Positions 42,051 through 52,872 of a stretch of 64,000 nucleotides of DNA are shown here, in pieces. Numbering within the stretch: the stretch's first letter is position 1; each line of letters starts with the position of its first letter. The stretch comes from Vicia villosa. Taxonomy: Eukaryota > Streptophyta > Magnoliopsida > Fabales > Fabaceae. Location of the stretch: the NCBI RefSeq assembly GCF_029867415.1, contig NW_026705390.1, positions 558,001 through 622,000 on the forward strand, in the 5' to 3' direction. Made by a program: the position numbers and the translations under genes. The notes under the pieces were generated by a model. It worked only from the letters and a program-made list of their open reading frames with translations. It did not search any database and was not told the DNA's origin.

Positions 42051-42492
42051 GGCAAATTATCCAATTAATTGTTGTTATTTAAATTTAACTACAATCGAAG
42101 ATAGCGATGCATCTAAGAAGCCAGGTCATTATACCATATTTTATATGTAAAAGAGCATGAAATGAAAGATAAGATGCAAGCATTTAGGAAAATATTGATT
42201 GATATAAGTTAGTTTTCAAATACAACTTAATTTGCATATTATAAGTATTTATGTCAATTTAAATGAATGTATTTTAAGTGAGGGTTAGTGAAACAAACAA
42301 TCTACATAGAATATAATAAACTCAACCTAATCTTCTTGCTATGAGAACATTAATTAACAACAATAACATACAAAAGCAATTATAAACAAAACAACGTCAT
42401 ACAACAGAACTAGATATTATAAAATGTTTCTAGGACGCGCCTTTTGTTGAAACTACGTGGAACATGAATCAATTATGAGGTTTATCTAGGTT

Positions 42493-42580
42493 GTGAAGCT
42501 ATGAAAAAGAAATATAAGGAGTAAGAAGTTTACAAAACAACTTCATAATTCTTATATTTCTTCTCATAGTTTCTAAAACT
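42493..42580. repeat. Inverted-repeat hairpin A
   Basis: The left arm GAAGCTATGAAAAAGAAATA and the right arm TATTTCTTCTCATAGTTTC pair over about 34 bp with a few mismatches around a loop of about 14 bp. A related hairpin lies 310 bp to the right. It could be a MITE core or a small-RNA precursor; no direct evidence for either. Confidence 0.55.
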
Positions 42581-42811
42581 ATATGAAGTTTGCTACTGTT
42601 GTTTCTTCATTTACTTTTCTTGTGACTTAACAATGTATTGTTCTTGTTTTGAGTCCTACAAACACCATGAAAGTTATCAAGATGTGAAACCGCAAACTTA
42701 ATTTTCAACAACAAATAAATACAACAAAATAAAAACACTAACAACTTAATCATCAATGGATATACATGAAGTCATGGAATTGTAACAAAGTATGAAGTTC
42801 ATATTGTTAAT

Positions 42812-42895
42812 GAAGCTATGGAGAAGAAATACAAGGTGGATGAAGTTTTCAACATAACTTCATACTTCTTATACTTTATTCTTGTTAAGATCGTG
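42812..42895. repeat. Inverted-repeat hairpin B, diverged copy of hairpin A
   Basis: The left arm GAAGCTATGGAGAAGAAATA and the right arm TACTTCTTATACTTTATTC form an imperfect hairpin with the same arm sequence family as 42493-42580, indicating duplication of a hairpin-bearing unit. Confidence 0.5.
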
Positions 42896-43177
42896 ATGAC
42901 GAATCTATAATAAAGAGAACATTCAACAAGATGCAACAAAAAAGATAATCAGGAAATATCCAACAAGAAGATGGAAGAAGAATAATACATTATGTATGAA
43001 GAACAAGAATCATGGCTAATGACAAAGAAGAGAAAAAATGGGTGCTAAGGTTTACTTGCGAAGGATACGGCACTACGGTCAAAAAGTGAAAGTTAATCCG
43101 CTTATATATGGATATACTATTTCACAACGGTTAAAATTATCAACCATAGCAATATCTCTTTTATTATTTATTTAAAG
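42896..43177. other. AT-rich flank of the Mutator-like element
   Basis: No gene or repeat recognised apart from purine-rich GAAGAAG text near 42960-43040. Confidence 0.4.
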
Positions 43178-43651
43178 GCTTAATTGCACTTTTAGTCCCC
43201 CTATTATTCATTTGTTAACTTTTTGGTCCCTCTATTTTAGAAACCAAAAATTTAGTCCCTCAACTTTGATTTTTTGAGGATTTAAGTCCCTGCTCAAATC
43301 TGAGTGAAATTTTTGATGACATGGCATACATTTTGGCTACGTGTCAGATGCCAAGTCATTTAAATTTAATTAATATTTAAGTTAATAATTTCTTATATAA
43401 CTTAATAATTTTTTTAAACTTATTTTAATATTTATAAATCAAATACCATTAAATAAAAACATTATATAATATCTTGAATGTTATTAACCCTAACAACACA
43501 ACGTCACCTCTTTTCTCCAGGAAACCACCATTTTCTTCTTCAAGCTCCTCTGCAATAGCTCTTCAGATCCGTGCGTGGCTAATATTTCTTCTCCAACCCT
43601 AACTTTTTCCTTCGCTCATTTTTCTTCTTCTTTTATCTTCTTCTCCAACCT

Positions 43652-44050
43652 ATGTCTGAAAGAAGTTTATCATTTGCCTTAACAAATCAGTCTTGTTTAA
43701 GGAGAAGAGGGAGTGGATTTTGGTGTGGACTTGAGTCACCATTGATGACATCTTGGACTTATGAGAATCCTGGAAGAAGATTTCATGGTTGTGGTAATTT
43801 TAAGGTGATAGATAAAAAAGGATGCAACTATTTTGAATGGGTTGATGAAGACATGAGCAACCGATCAAAAGATGTGATTAGATATTTGAAGAAAAAAAAT
43901 GACGAGGCTATGGATTTAATTAGAGACACATAGAAAAATGAAGACTTGTTGAAGATGAAGATAAATTTTATGGGTTATTTTGTTGGTTTGTTAATTGTGT
44001 TTGTAATGTTTCTTGTGTGTGCCTTAGTTGCAACACATATTTTCAAATGA
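43652..44050 (+). pseudogene. GRF-type zinc-finger protein with C-terminal membrane segment (one stop)
   Basis: It starts MSERSLSFALTNQSC and shows the plant zf-GRF pattern: a CGLESPLMTSWTYENPGRRF block, a HGCGNF cysteine and then GCNYFEWVDE. A helical DVIRYLKKKNDEAMDL stretch follows, then an in-frame TAG at 43931-43933. Beyond it the same frame stays open to TGA at 44048 and encodes a hydrophobic tail (FVGLLIVFVMFLVCALVATH), the usual C-terminal membrane segment of this family. One base thus separates two collinear halves. GRF proteins of this kind are frequent passengers of plant MULEs; their role is unknown. Either a pseudogene, or a 93-residue soluble product. Confidence 0.75.
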
Positions 44051-44855
44051 AGCAATTATTTGTAATGAGTAGTTTCTATGGTTGTGTAATTTCTCTGAAT
44101 CAGTGAATGAGTATTTTCTAGTGCAATTGTAATGAGTAATTTCTAGTGCAATTGTAATGAGTAATTTCTAGTGTTGTGATCTTTATTGTAATGAAGCAAT
44201 TGTAATGAGTAATTTTTATGGTTGTTTGCATCTAACCCAATTGTTTGTAATGAGTAATTTCTAGTAATTTCTATACAATTGTTAGGACCTTTATTGAGTA
44301 ATGAGTAATGTGAAATTTCTATACAATTGTTCAGAATAATGTCATGGTTATACAATTGATATAACAACCAGTGCAAAATAATATAACAATTGTATAACAA
44401 TTGATATCTAGAATAATGACCAGTGCAGAAATGTGTTCTAAATTGATATAACAACCAGTGCAGAATAATATAACAATTGTATAATAATTGATATCTAGAA
44501 TAATGACCAGTGCAGAATTTGTTACTCAGAATAATGACCAGTGCAGAATTGTGGTCTAAATTAATATGACTAGTGCATAATTTGTTACTCAGTATAACAA
44601 TTGATATCTAGCAATATTATGTTCTACATTAATATTGCAGTACCTAAATTCATCAACCAAAATACCAGTAGCAGTACCAAAATACACCATTACCTAAACT
44701 AATATTGCAGTACCTAAACTCATCAACAAAAATACCAGTAGCAGCTCCTAAATTCATCAACCAAAATACATTAAAATACCAGTAGCAGTACCAGAATACA
44801 ACCAAAATACACCAGAACCAGTACAATATCAAAATACATCAACAAAACATAAGTA
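44051..44855. repeat. Short tandem repeats between the GRF and transposase genes
   Basis: Three families follow each other: TTGTAATGAGTAATTTCTAG (44090-44290), TAACAATTGATATCTAGAATAATGACCAGTGCAGAA (pieces, 44340-44620), and AATACCAGTAGCAGTACC with AATATTGCAGTACCTAAACT (44630-44830). Sequence between convergent genes of the element; no coding capacity recognised. Confidence 0.7.
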
Positions 44856-45968
44856 TCACTCTTGAGTTGGTTTTGGAGCTTGTGATCCTCCTTCTATAAC
44901 AGTCTGCCCACCACCACCCTTTATCTTCACTTTTTTATTACCACCTTTCGGTATTACTCTCTCAGCCGCCCTTTTTCCTTTGCACGTGTGCTTTTTGTGT
45001 CCCATCTTTCCGCAATTTTGACATTCAACCGTTTGAAGTTTTCTCGGTAAAGTGTGTGTGCTTCTTGGCTCATCATTCATTTTGTTACGGTTCTTTTTTG
45101 GGCGGCCAATAGCTCTCCTTATGACTGGAGGTTGGATTGGTTCATTTCTGCCATTCGCCCATAATTGTGGGCCATTTGTTGGCAAGATGATATGGCTATA
45201 AGTAGCCATCACAGTAGATCTCCTAATCACTTGATAACTTGACACCCCATTTCTACATGGCTTCTGCAATCAAACCTTTAGTCTTCATGTCAAGACTATG
45301 TCGTAATGTATACACAAAATTGCGAGCTAACCAATATGTTTTTGCTTGTCTATTCTTTGGTGTCCGATAACAACTATGTTCATTTTTTAAGATAACAAGT
45401 TGCCAAAATAGATTTTGTTAGTTCTCATACTAAAGCACATATAAAATGGACAACCTTCCATGCATCGTACAACCATTCTCTTCTTGTCATTTTTTCTTAA
45501 GATAGCATTTTTCTTCTTATCCATTGCATACTCTTTTATGGCATCTCTAACTTGAAACTTATCCTTGAACATCATGCCTAACTCGAATTTCTTGCTATTT
45601 TTGAAAATTGGAAACCTCTCGGTCTCATCTTCAACATCACTTTTTGGGGGAGTTTCAAGCTCATCTGAATCAAAACTCTCGTTATCAGAAATTGCATTAT
45701 GACCTGAAGCATTCTGAGTTTCATCATTGGGCAACACGGTTGTCCAATCTACATCAACATTAGGGCCTAAGTCAATATCACTTTCATCCACATCCTCCTC
45801 ACTAGGCTCATAATTAGGATCTGTTTCACTTTCATCTTCCTCCACATTAACTTTATCAGCTTGCACAGCCTCCACATTCACCTCATCAGCCTCCACATTC
45901 ACTTCATTAGCCTATACATTCACTTCATTAGCTTGCTCCACATTCACTTCATTAGCTTGCTCCACATT
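44856..45968 (-). pseudogene. MULE transposase, internally deleted (DNA-binding N-part and CCHC C-part)
   Basis: The acidic N-terminal region has degenerate NVEA/ADEVNVE repeats (45840-45968) and DPNYEPSEEDVDES. The Mutator DNA-binding block follows: FELGMMFKDKFQVRDAIKEY, NAILRKNDKKRMVVRCMEGC at 45470-45600. Then come a stop near 45387, EHSCYRTPKNRQAKTYWLAR and the KWGVKLSSDQ block (45230-45380), with a stop in place of the first lysine. Text then jumps directly to the C-terminal end: YSHIILPTNGPQLW, AIGRPKKNRNKM and a CCHC knuckle (ECQNCGKMGHKKHTC, about 44985-45030), ending PKPTQE at 44856. The whole DDE catalytic domain and SWIM finger are missing. Its first exon lies across the nested insertion at 63239-63428. 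Confidence 0.85.
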
Positions 45969-46282
45969 TGTAACACCCTTCTAAACCCCGCGACAATTAA
46001 TTAAATTAAATCAGAGTAACATGCACAAGGGCGTCACAATTAATAAATAAAATAAACTGCATCGGTCATAAGTCATGCATTCACTGAAGAAACATTTTAA
46101 CATAACTCATAAATAAACTATCTCATGTTTACACTGCGGAATAAGTCATCAAACCAGCATTACATCATCAATGCTTTAATCTTCAAACAAGATAAACAAA
46201 ACAGAGTTAATGTCATAAACTAAAAATAGCGTTCCCCAGTGTTACACCTATCAGAGCATGACCTGACGCTAACCGACACATT

Positions 46283-49200
46283 TATCATACCCCAAATTTG
46301 TCCTACCCTTGATTTCTAACTGGCTTTAGCTTCACATTTCATCTGCATACCTCCATTAGGCCATTAACATAACATGCATCATTAATCAATAAAATTGACA
46401 AGGGATCGAGGTCGTAGATAAAGCTGAGGTTTCACATGGTTCGAAGTTCATATCTCATGCAGGTTTGTTCTTATTGGGGTTCTCAACTGATCATGGAGTG
46501 AGGTCCGTTTCGTGGTGCTTGTGTCAAATAATGGATTTTCAGGGTTGTGCCTATGATTATCTTATTGTCAAGATTTCATCTGGTTCATTCTCCACTTCAA
46601 AGTTTGGTTCACCTGATTATTTGGCATAAAAGCTATTCATCTAAGGCTCCGTTAAAAGAGTGTGGATTCGTTCATTTGGGGATCGTATTAGGCCACCTTC
46701 AAATTTTGAAGACATCTGACGGAATCCTGACTTTCAATCAAAGTCAACCATGGGAGGTTGACTTTGTGACTAAAGTTCATAATGGATTATCTTGGACTTT
46801 TACCTTTTGATGCTACTGAACCAGAGTTGCAAAAATGGGAGAAAATGACTTGATATGTGAATAAAAGCATAAAGGAGGGAAAAGAGAATTCAAATATCAT
46901 TGGAAACCATTACAAGCTACATCCATAATCCAATTTCCATTACAAAAGTTACTTCCAAACATGGAGATATGTTACAAAAAATAATAAAATTACAAAAATC
47001 AGCAATTGACTTTTGGTTAAGTGTTGACTTTAGTCAACGGTTGACCAACTAGTTGACCGGTGACCTATAATCATAACCATCTTCATTTCTCATCTTGCTG
47101 CCATGATAAAAACCCCACCTTCATTCCTGTTCAAGTAACCTTCCTTTAACTTGGCTTCAAGACACTTCAAGTCATATCCAACATCCTTGCATTTCCCATC
47201 TGCCTTGTGTGAGCCTGCAACCACAATCCAAAACCAACAGGTTCATACAATTCACAACAGACCCCCATTCAAACACATAAGTCCAATTCAGTTTCATGAG
47301 TTAAAAATCCAGAATCCAAACATTCATTCAAAACAGTTTCAAACTAACATAACCAGAATCACTAACCATTCAATACACATCCCAATTCATTCCAAAACCA
47401 CACATTCAGTCCTCATTCTTACTTATTAAACTCAACCATAATCTCTAACTGTTTCCTAACCTCCTTTTATCTTCCATAACTCACCTCTTAGACCTTTTAA
47501 CAATTCCCAAACAGAATTCCATAACTTCATCTAACAGCAAATAACTAACCTTTAACCACATTCTAACAATCTAGTACAGGAACTAACAGGATTCTATTAA
47601 GGCTATCAAATTCAAATCCATAAACGAAAAAGATTATCATTCACCTCGCAACAATTTCGGTCTCGGCCTTTAATCTGCAGTCCCATTTCCAACTCCGAGC
47701 ACCCGTCATCACCAAGGAAGCTACAGCCCTGCACACGTGCTAATGGATCAGATTCGGTTCACATTGAAACCATCAGTCATACATTCAGTTCAAACCGACA
47801 TCCACAAACCGTGTCAAAAGCTTGAAATACTTGCAGCAATTCTGCACTATGCTCCTTGTCCACCAAAATCATAACCTGTAAACATACAAGAGTCCAAAAA
47901 CTAGTCAAAACCAAAACCATACAATTCAACATACATTCCAGTGTAAAAATACTTACTGCATTCAATTCAAAACCACTTCATACAAGTCCACATATCAAAA
48001 GGGCATACCTATAATTCATACTAGCTGCCCGACTTGTACAGACCCATTCACATTGTGATTCTACAGTTGAAATAAGAAGAATGCCCTAACAGCAAGTAGC
48101 TAACAGCTTTAACATACAACTACAAACTGAACCATCCCTTACTAACAGTTTATAACCTCTCCTAACTGCTTTTAACTTCAAACTAGCATATAACAGAATT
48201 TTAACTAATAGTCTAACACAGTCCCACATTCAAGAAATTAGAAAATCTAGTGGAAGTTGTAATTCCGAGTCCCACACTCAAGGATTCGTCATCATGATCC
48301 AATCATTACACATATAAAAGAACAATTTCACTTACCTACAAGGGACCGGAAGAAAAAGCACAAGCTTCCTCATCGTTTCGCTTGCAAACGTTGAAAGAAG
48401 AAGTGCATAGTAAAAAGTTCAGGCCATTCCCTCCATTCTCGATTCATCTCTCAACCATCATTCTTCATCATCTTCCTCTCATCTTCCTCTCATCTTCTTC
48501 TCATCTCCTTCATTCTTCATCACATCATCATCTTCATCCCTCAACCTTCACGCTTCAGAAAATTTCCCCTCCGTCACCATTGACCACCGTTCAGAACCAT
48601 CTCTCATTCTCTTCATCTCTACTTCAAACTCATCATTCTCCTCGCCACACTTCAATCCCATCACCATCATCATCCTCAACAGAAAAGAAGCAAGAAAATC
48701 AGAAGAGAGGAAGAATTATCAAAAACAGAAAAAAAAAACGAAAGAGAAAATTGGGAAAGAAGCTCACCGAAAAGGATGTAACAAACTCTCCGAATCTTCG
48801 CATTCAATCTTCATCATCTCAGAAGCCATCATTCATCTCCAACGACACCTCAGCCTTCATCTTTCTCGGTCGATTCACCAACCTCAATCACGATTCTGAA
48901 GAGGAATGAGAGAACCTCGTCATCAATTTCAATCTTCATCGCAACGCAGTAACAAACACATCTTCGTATCGTCTCAGTATATCCTCATCAATCAGAACCG
49001 CGTCCAACCTCTTCCGTCATCGCAACGCGTTTTCAACCTTAGTAACAACAACAAGAGCACCAATCATCATTGAGCCTTCATCATCGTCATCCACGCGATT
49101 CGAGCACCACGCGACTCTGAATCAGAGACGAGAGAGGCGAGGGTGGAGCGAGTGAGAGCGAGAGTTTGAGAACCGAGACGGAGAAGAGGTGAGAGGGAGC

Positions 49201-50750
49201 GGAGCTTGCTGTGTTTCGCAGGTCGCGGCGGAAGGGGATCATCGGAGAAGAAACGAGTAGCCACCGCCGTCGCCCTTGAGAAGAGAATTCCGTTTTGAGA
49301 AGGTTAATCGTCGCATCCGGTAACCCTAATTCCCTTTCAGACTTAATTTCGTTATTTTTTATTTTTATTTTTATTTTTTTTTCTTTTCAATTGTTTTTGT
49401 TCTGAATACTAACAAATAACTGGATCAATATAATTCATTCTGGGCCATTACTGCTAACTGCACCCCCCATAAGCCCATCGTTACTCTTTTTGCCATAGAA
49501 AACTCAAACAAAAACTATCCTTGGGCCAGTTCCTGGGCCATGCACCCATGTTACTAACTGCACCAACATATTATTCACACCCCTTGTTCCCATCATCTTT
49601 ATTTAGGTTAATTAGATTTTTCTCAATTTCTTTTTGGTGATTAAAACTAATTCTCTACCATCTTTTTAGACCTTTAATACATATTTTGTCATATAAAAAC
49701 GATCACTAAAAATATTAGCTTCTTAATTAGGTTTTAGGCTAGTTTAATTTTGACATTTAATTGATTTCTCTTTCATAAAAATCAATAAAAATAATAGTAC
49801 TTTTAATTCACCCTTGCACTATATTTTCTACTTGTTCGATTTCATACTTTTATGCTATTTTCAATACTCCACTTTTTGCTTTATTTTCCATGTTTCTTTT
49901 ACTCCTAACCTTAGGTAGAAACCATGATAATAATAAGTAGAATTCCCCATTCATATTAGGCTAGTTTTCTTAGGCTAGTTCTTTTTCTTTTCAACTTTAA
50001 TCCATTTAAAAATACTTGAATAAATCTCCCATAAAAAATACAAAGAAAACACCTAAAAAAAATGACTAATAAATACTTTGACTAATAAAAAGGGAATGGA
50101 AGCTTGTAACTTCCCTTGCTTAAGGGATGTTCGAGTGCTTGGAGCTCCCTTGCTTAAGGGTTCCATTCAGGCGTAAGTTCCCAACCTCTAAAAAACACAA
50201 ACCAAAGAGTAACTCGAGTTTCCCTTGCTTAAGGGATTTCCTCGAAACACTCAAACTCTCTCTCTCTCTCTCTTCTCTCGCTTTCTTAAGGGCACCGTTA
50301 TTTCCGCTCCATTGCATCCTAGGCTGTCCCCTTGTGCAAGAGCGCGAACGTTAACGCCGCCCAACTAAAAAACACAAAAACAAACAGAAACTATGGAGCC
50401 GAACTACGGCGCTCTGATTCCTGAAAAGGATACGTAGGCATCAAGTCGCGGGGCTTGAACGAGCACACTTGTAAATATTCCTTCTTTTCCCCGTATTTCT
50501 TTTGCATTCATTCGCATGTAGACATAGACATAGACACACCCTTTAGATAGAAACAAACCTAGGTGGATACCATCGAGTACGATGGGCGCGAGGGGTGCTA
50601 ATACCTTCCCCTTGCGTAACCGACTCCCGTACCTTGATTCTCTGGTCGCAAGACCCTGTTCCTTCCTTTGTTAGGTTTTCTGATATTCCTTTCCCTTATG
50701 GGATAAATATATTGGTGGCGACTCTGTTCATTTTTCGCGAGCGTGCGACA
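46283..50750 (+). repeat. 5' LTR of the Ogre derivative
   Basis: 4468 bp. The U3 contains TC-rich stretches (48420-48680), which give the long but meaningless frame 48382-48909. The 3' part has repeated CCCTTGCTTAAGGG words (50110-50240), then GAGCCGAACTACGGCGCTC and GGATACGTAGGCATCAAGTC, the conserved R/U5 text of Ogre LTRs, ending GCGAGCGTGCGACA. Confidence 0.93.
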
Positions 50751-50752
50751 GC

Positions 50753-50770
50753 TGGCGACTCTGCTGGGGA
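50753..50770 (+). other. Primer binding site of Ogre type (arginine tRNA)
   Basis: TGGCGACTCTGCTGGGGA begins two bases after the 5' LTR. This is the characteristic Ogre/Tat primer site, complementary to the 3' end of an arginine tRNA. The tRNA identity is from knowledge of the family. Confidence 0.8.
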
Positions 50771-51657
50771 TTACCTAAGCAAGTCGATCCTAGCCTTTGT
50801 TTGTTTTATTTTATTGGGTGTTTATTTGTTTTATGTCTATATCTTGTATATATGTTTGCATGTTTATTTTCTGCTTGCATATCATGTTTATTTCTGCTTG
50901 CACATTATGCATATGGATTATATTTTGTGTTCCTTGGGGTCTTCTGTTCTGTTTTGCAGGTGGGGGGTTTGTATGAGGTAAAAGGCCCACTACCCAGGCC
51001 AAGTGACACCTAGGATTAGCGTGGATGCTCATGTTGACTCCCGTAGCGCTTACTATGGCTGAGATTGGCATGGGGTACCACAACTGGGCGAGGTTCTTTC
51101 ATGGAACACTGTGTCTGGCACGCTTGTTGCCTCAAACACTTTGTACCCCATGGGAACTGTAGACCCTAGTGACCATTAGGGACCACCTGTCCGTGTCTAG
51201 ACTACATACCCGTGAGATTGGGGTGGGACAGGAAACCTTGGCTCCTACATACCATTACTTCTTCATACTCGAGGTTGGACCTTTATTTGGTCCATTCTCC
51301 TGGTGCTTGATATTCTGGTATTCCAAAAAGGCGTCGAACCTTTGATCCTGTGACATTTGGCCTATACAGAGGTTTCACATCAGTTATTCAGAGGATTGTG
51401 TGGTGGCTACTCAGATTATGTGGACCCTTGATCCTATACTTTTGCATTGCATAACATCATTGCTTAATCCACTTCATTTGTGGGGGATCCTAAAGTCTAT
51501 TTCCAAAAAAAAAGAGAAAAAAGAAAAAAGGAAATAGAAAATCAGAAAAAAAAGAAAAGAAAAGATATTCTATACAAAAAAAAAGGGGGCTTTGATTCCA
51601 AAAGAGAACAAAAATGGGAGCGCATGAAAAGACTTTAGGATCTCTCATAAATGAAAC
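50771..51657 (+). other. Ogre leader before the gag-like gene
   Basis: Noncoding leader with a strong A/G-rich run at about 51507-51610. Short open frames (50811-51083 minus, 50801-51013 plus) have no recognisable domain. Autonomous Ogre elements have an extra ORF1 in this position; I see no trace of it. Confidence 0.5.
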
Positions 51658-52872
51658 ATGCATTCATACTATCATGCATTTCATGGTTCTTTCAGATACT
51701 TATGGGACCCTTTCTATTCAGATTTCAAGATCATCAACAGATTTGACTTCTCACCGCCACGAGCTCCGAGATCAACTATGGAACAACTCCGTGAGGAAAT
51801 GGATGAGATGAGGGAACAAATGGGTCATCTTATGTTGGAGATGCAAGACTTGGTCCATAATCAGGATGCACTAAAAGAAGAGAATAGTCAGTTGAAGACT
51901 CAGTTAAGCTTGGTTATGGAAATTCTAAAAACAGTACTAAGAAAGGAAGGGGATGTTGTTCCTACTGCTGCAACAGAAGTTGTTGATCCCTTCTCTTCAG
52001 TAGGATCCCTTCCCACTCATGGAATACCTCAGGAAGTTCCTCCTCAACTCCATGTGCCATTACCTCCATGCCAATCTGTTCTTCAAGGAGGCCAAATGTG
52101 TGGGAAAAAGCCTAAGAAACCTCAGAGAATTCTCAATCCTATCCCGATGCCTTACGCTCAGTTACTTCCCCGTTTGCTGGAGCTTCAGTTGGTTGAGCTA
52201 CGAGAATTGGCTACGCCTGAAAAGCTTCCCCCCACCTTTGATGCAAATGCTCAATGTGAGTTCCATTCTGGGGCATCTGGTCATGATATTGAGAATTGTA
52301 GGGCGCTGAAGCAGCAAATTCAAGATCTCATTGATTCAAAAGTGATTTTGTTCACCCCCGAGGGTATGTTTGTTCAAGGAAATGGGGTTCCAACTGCGGT
52401 CGAAGAAAAGGTTGATTCATACTTCTATGTCAGATCTACTTCAAATCAGAAGCATAATGCACCATCTTGGGTTCCAGGTTTCCCACCTCATCAGTCTCCA
52501 TTTGTTTCACAGCTAGATCAAAAGAGGAAGACACCTGAACAGAATGGGTACTGGAATCATTGCCATCAGCAGGGTCCACAAATGCCAAGGAGACCACCAA
52601 GAAGGATTGACCCAATTCCTATGACCTATAGTCAGCTGCTTTCTCATTTTCTCAAGGATTCTTTGGTCCAACTAAGGGAGTTTAAGCCCCCTCCAACACC
52701 AATTCCTCAAGGATATGACTTAAATGCAAGGTGTGAGTACCATTCTGGGACATCTGGACATTCAACTGAGGATTGTAATATTTTGAAACACAAAGTCCAA
52801 GATCTCATTGACTCCAAAGTAATATCATTCACTCCAAATGGCCTGCGCATGAAACGAATAGTTCACGCATAA
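51658..52872 (+). CDS. Gag-like protein with duplicated zinc-knuckle module (Ogre derivative)
   Basis: 404 codons are open from 51658. The likely start is ATG 51778 (MEQLREEMDEMREQMGHL), giving 364 residues, because the first 40 residues look like leader. The N-part (51778-51930) is a heptad-rich coiled coil. Two similar modules follow, at about 52130-52370 and 52600-52850. Each has a PIPM.Y.QLL block, a LV.LRE block and a histidine/cysteine knuckle (CEFHSGASGHDIENC, then CEYHSGTSGHSTEDC), and each ends IQDLIDSKV..FTP-like. Full Ogre gag has a capsid core and, as far as I recall, one such module; here the capsid core is missing and the module is doubled. No stop interrupts it. It may bind element RNA, but cannot assemble particles alone (inference). 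Confidence 0.75.
   Translation: MHSYYHAFHGSFRYLWDPFYSDFKIINRFDFSPPRAPRSTMEQLREEMDEMREQMGHLMLEMQDLVHNQDALKEENSQLKTQLSLVMEILKTVLRKEGDVVPTAATEVVDPFSSVGSLPTHGIPQEVPPQLHVPLPPCQSVLQGGQMCGKKPKKPQRILNPIPMPYAQLLPRLLELQLVELRELATPEKLPPTFDANAQCEFHSGASGHDIENCRALKQQIQDLIDSKVILFTPEGMFVQGNGVPTAVEEKVDSYFYVRSTSNQKHNAPSWVPGFPPHQSPFVSQLDQKRKTPEQNGYWNHCHQQGPQMPRRPPRRIDPIPMTYSQLLSHFLKDSLVQLREFKPPPTPIPQGYDLNARCEYHSGTSGHSTEDCNILKHKVQDLIDSKVISFTPNGLRMKRIVHA

Noticed and set aside
46547..47429. Frames of 87 and 92 codons repeated at 57335-58217
   Set aside because: LTR copies of one another, without recognisable domains.
48382..48909. 175-codon frame in the Ogre 5' LTR and its 171-codon partner at 59170-59685
   Set aside because: Low-complexity TC-rich U3 sequence. 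The two copies end differently because of a 2-bp A-run slip, which a real gene would not tolerate.
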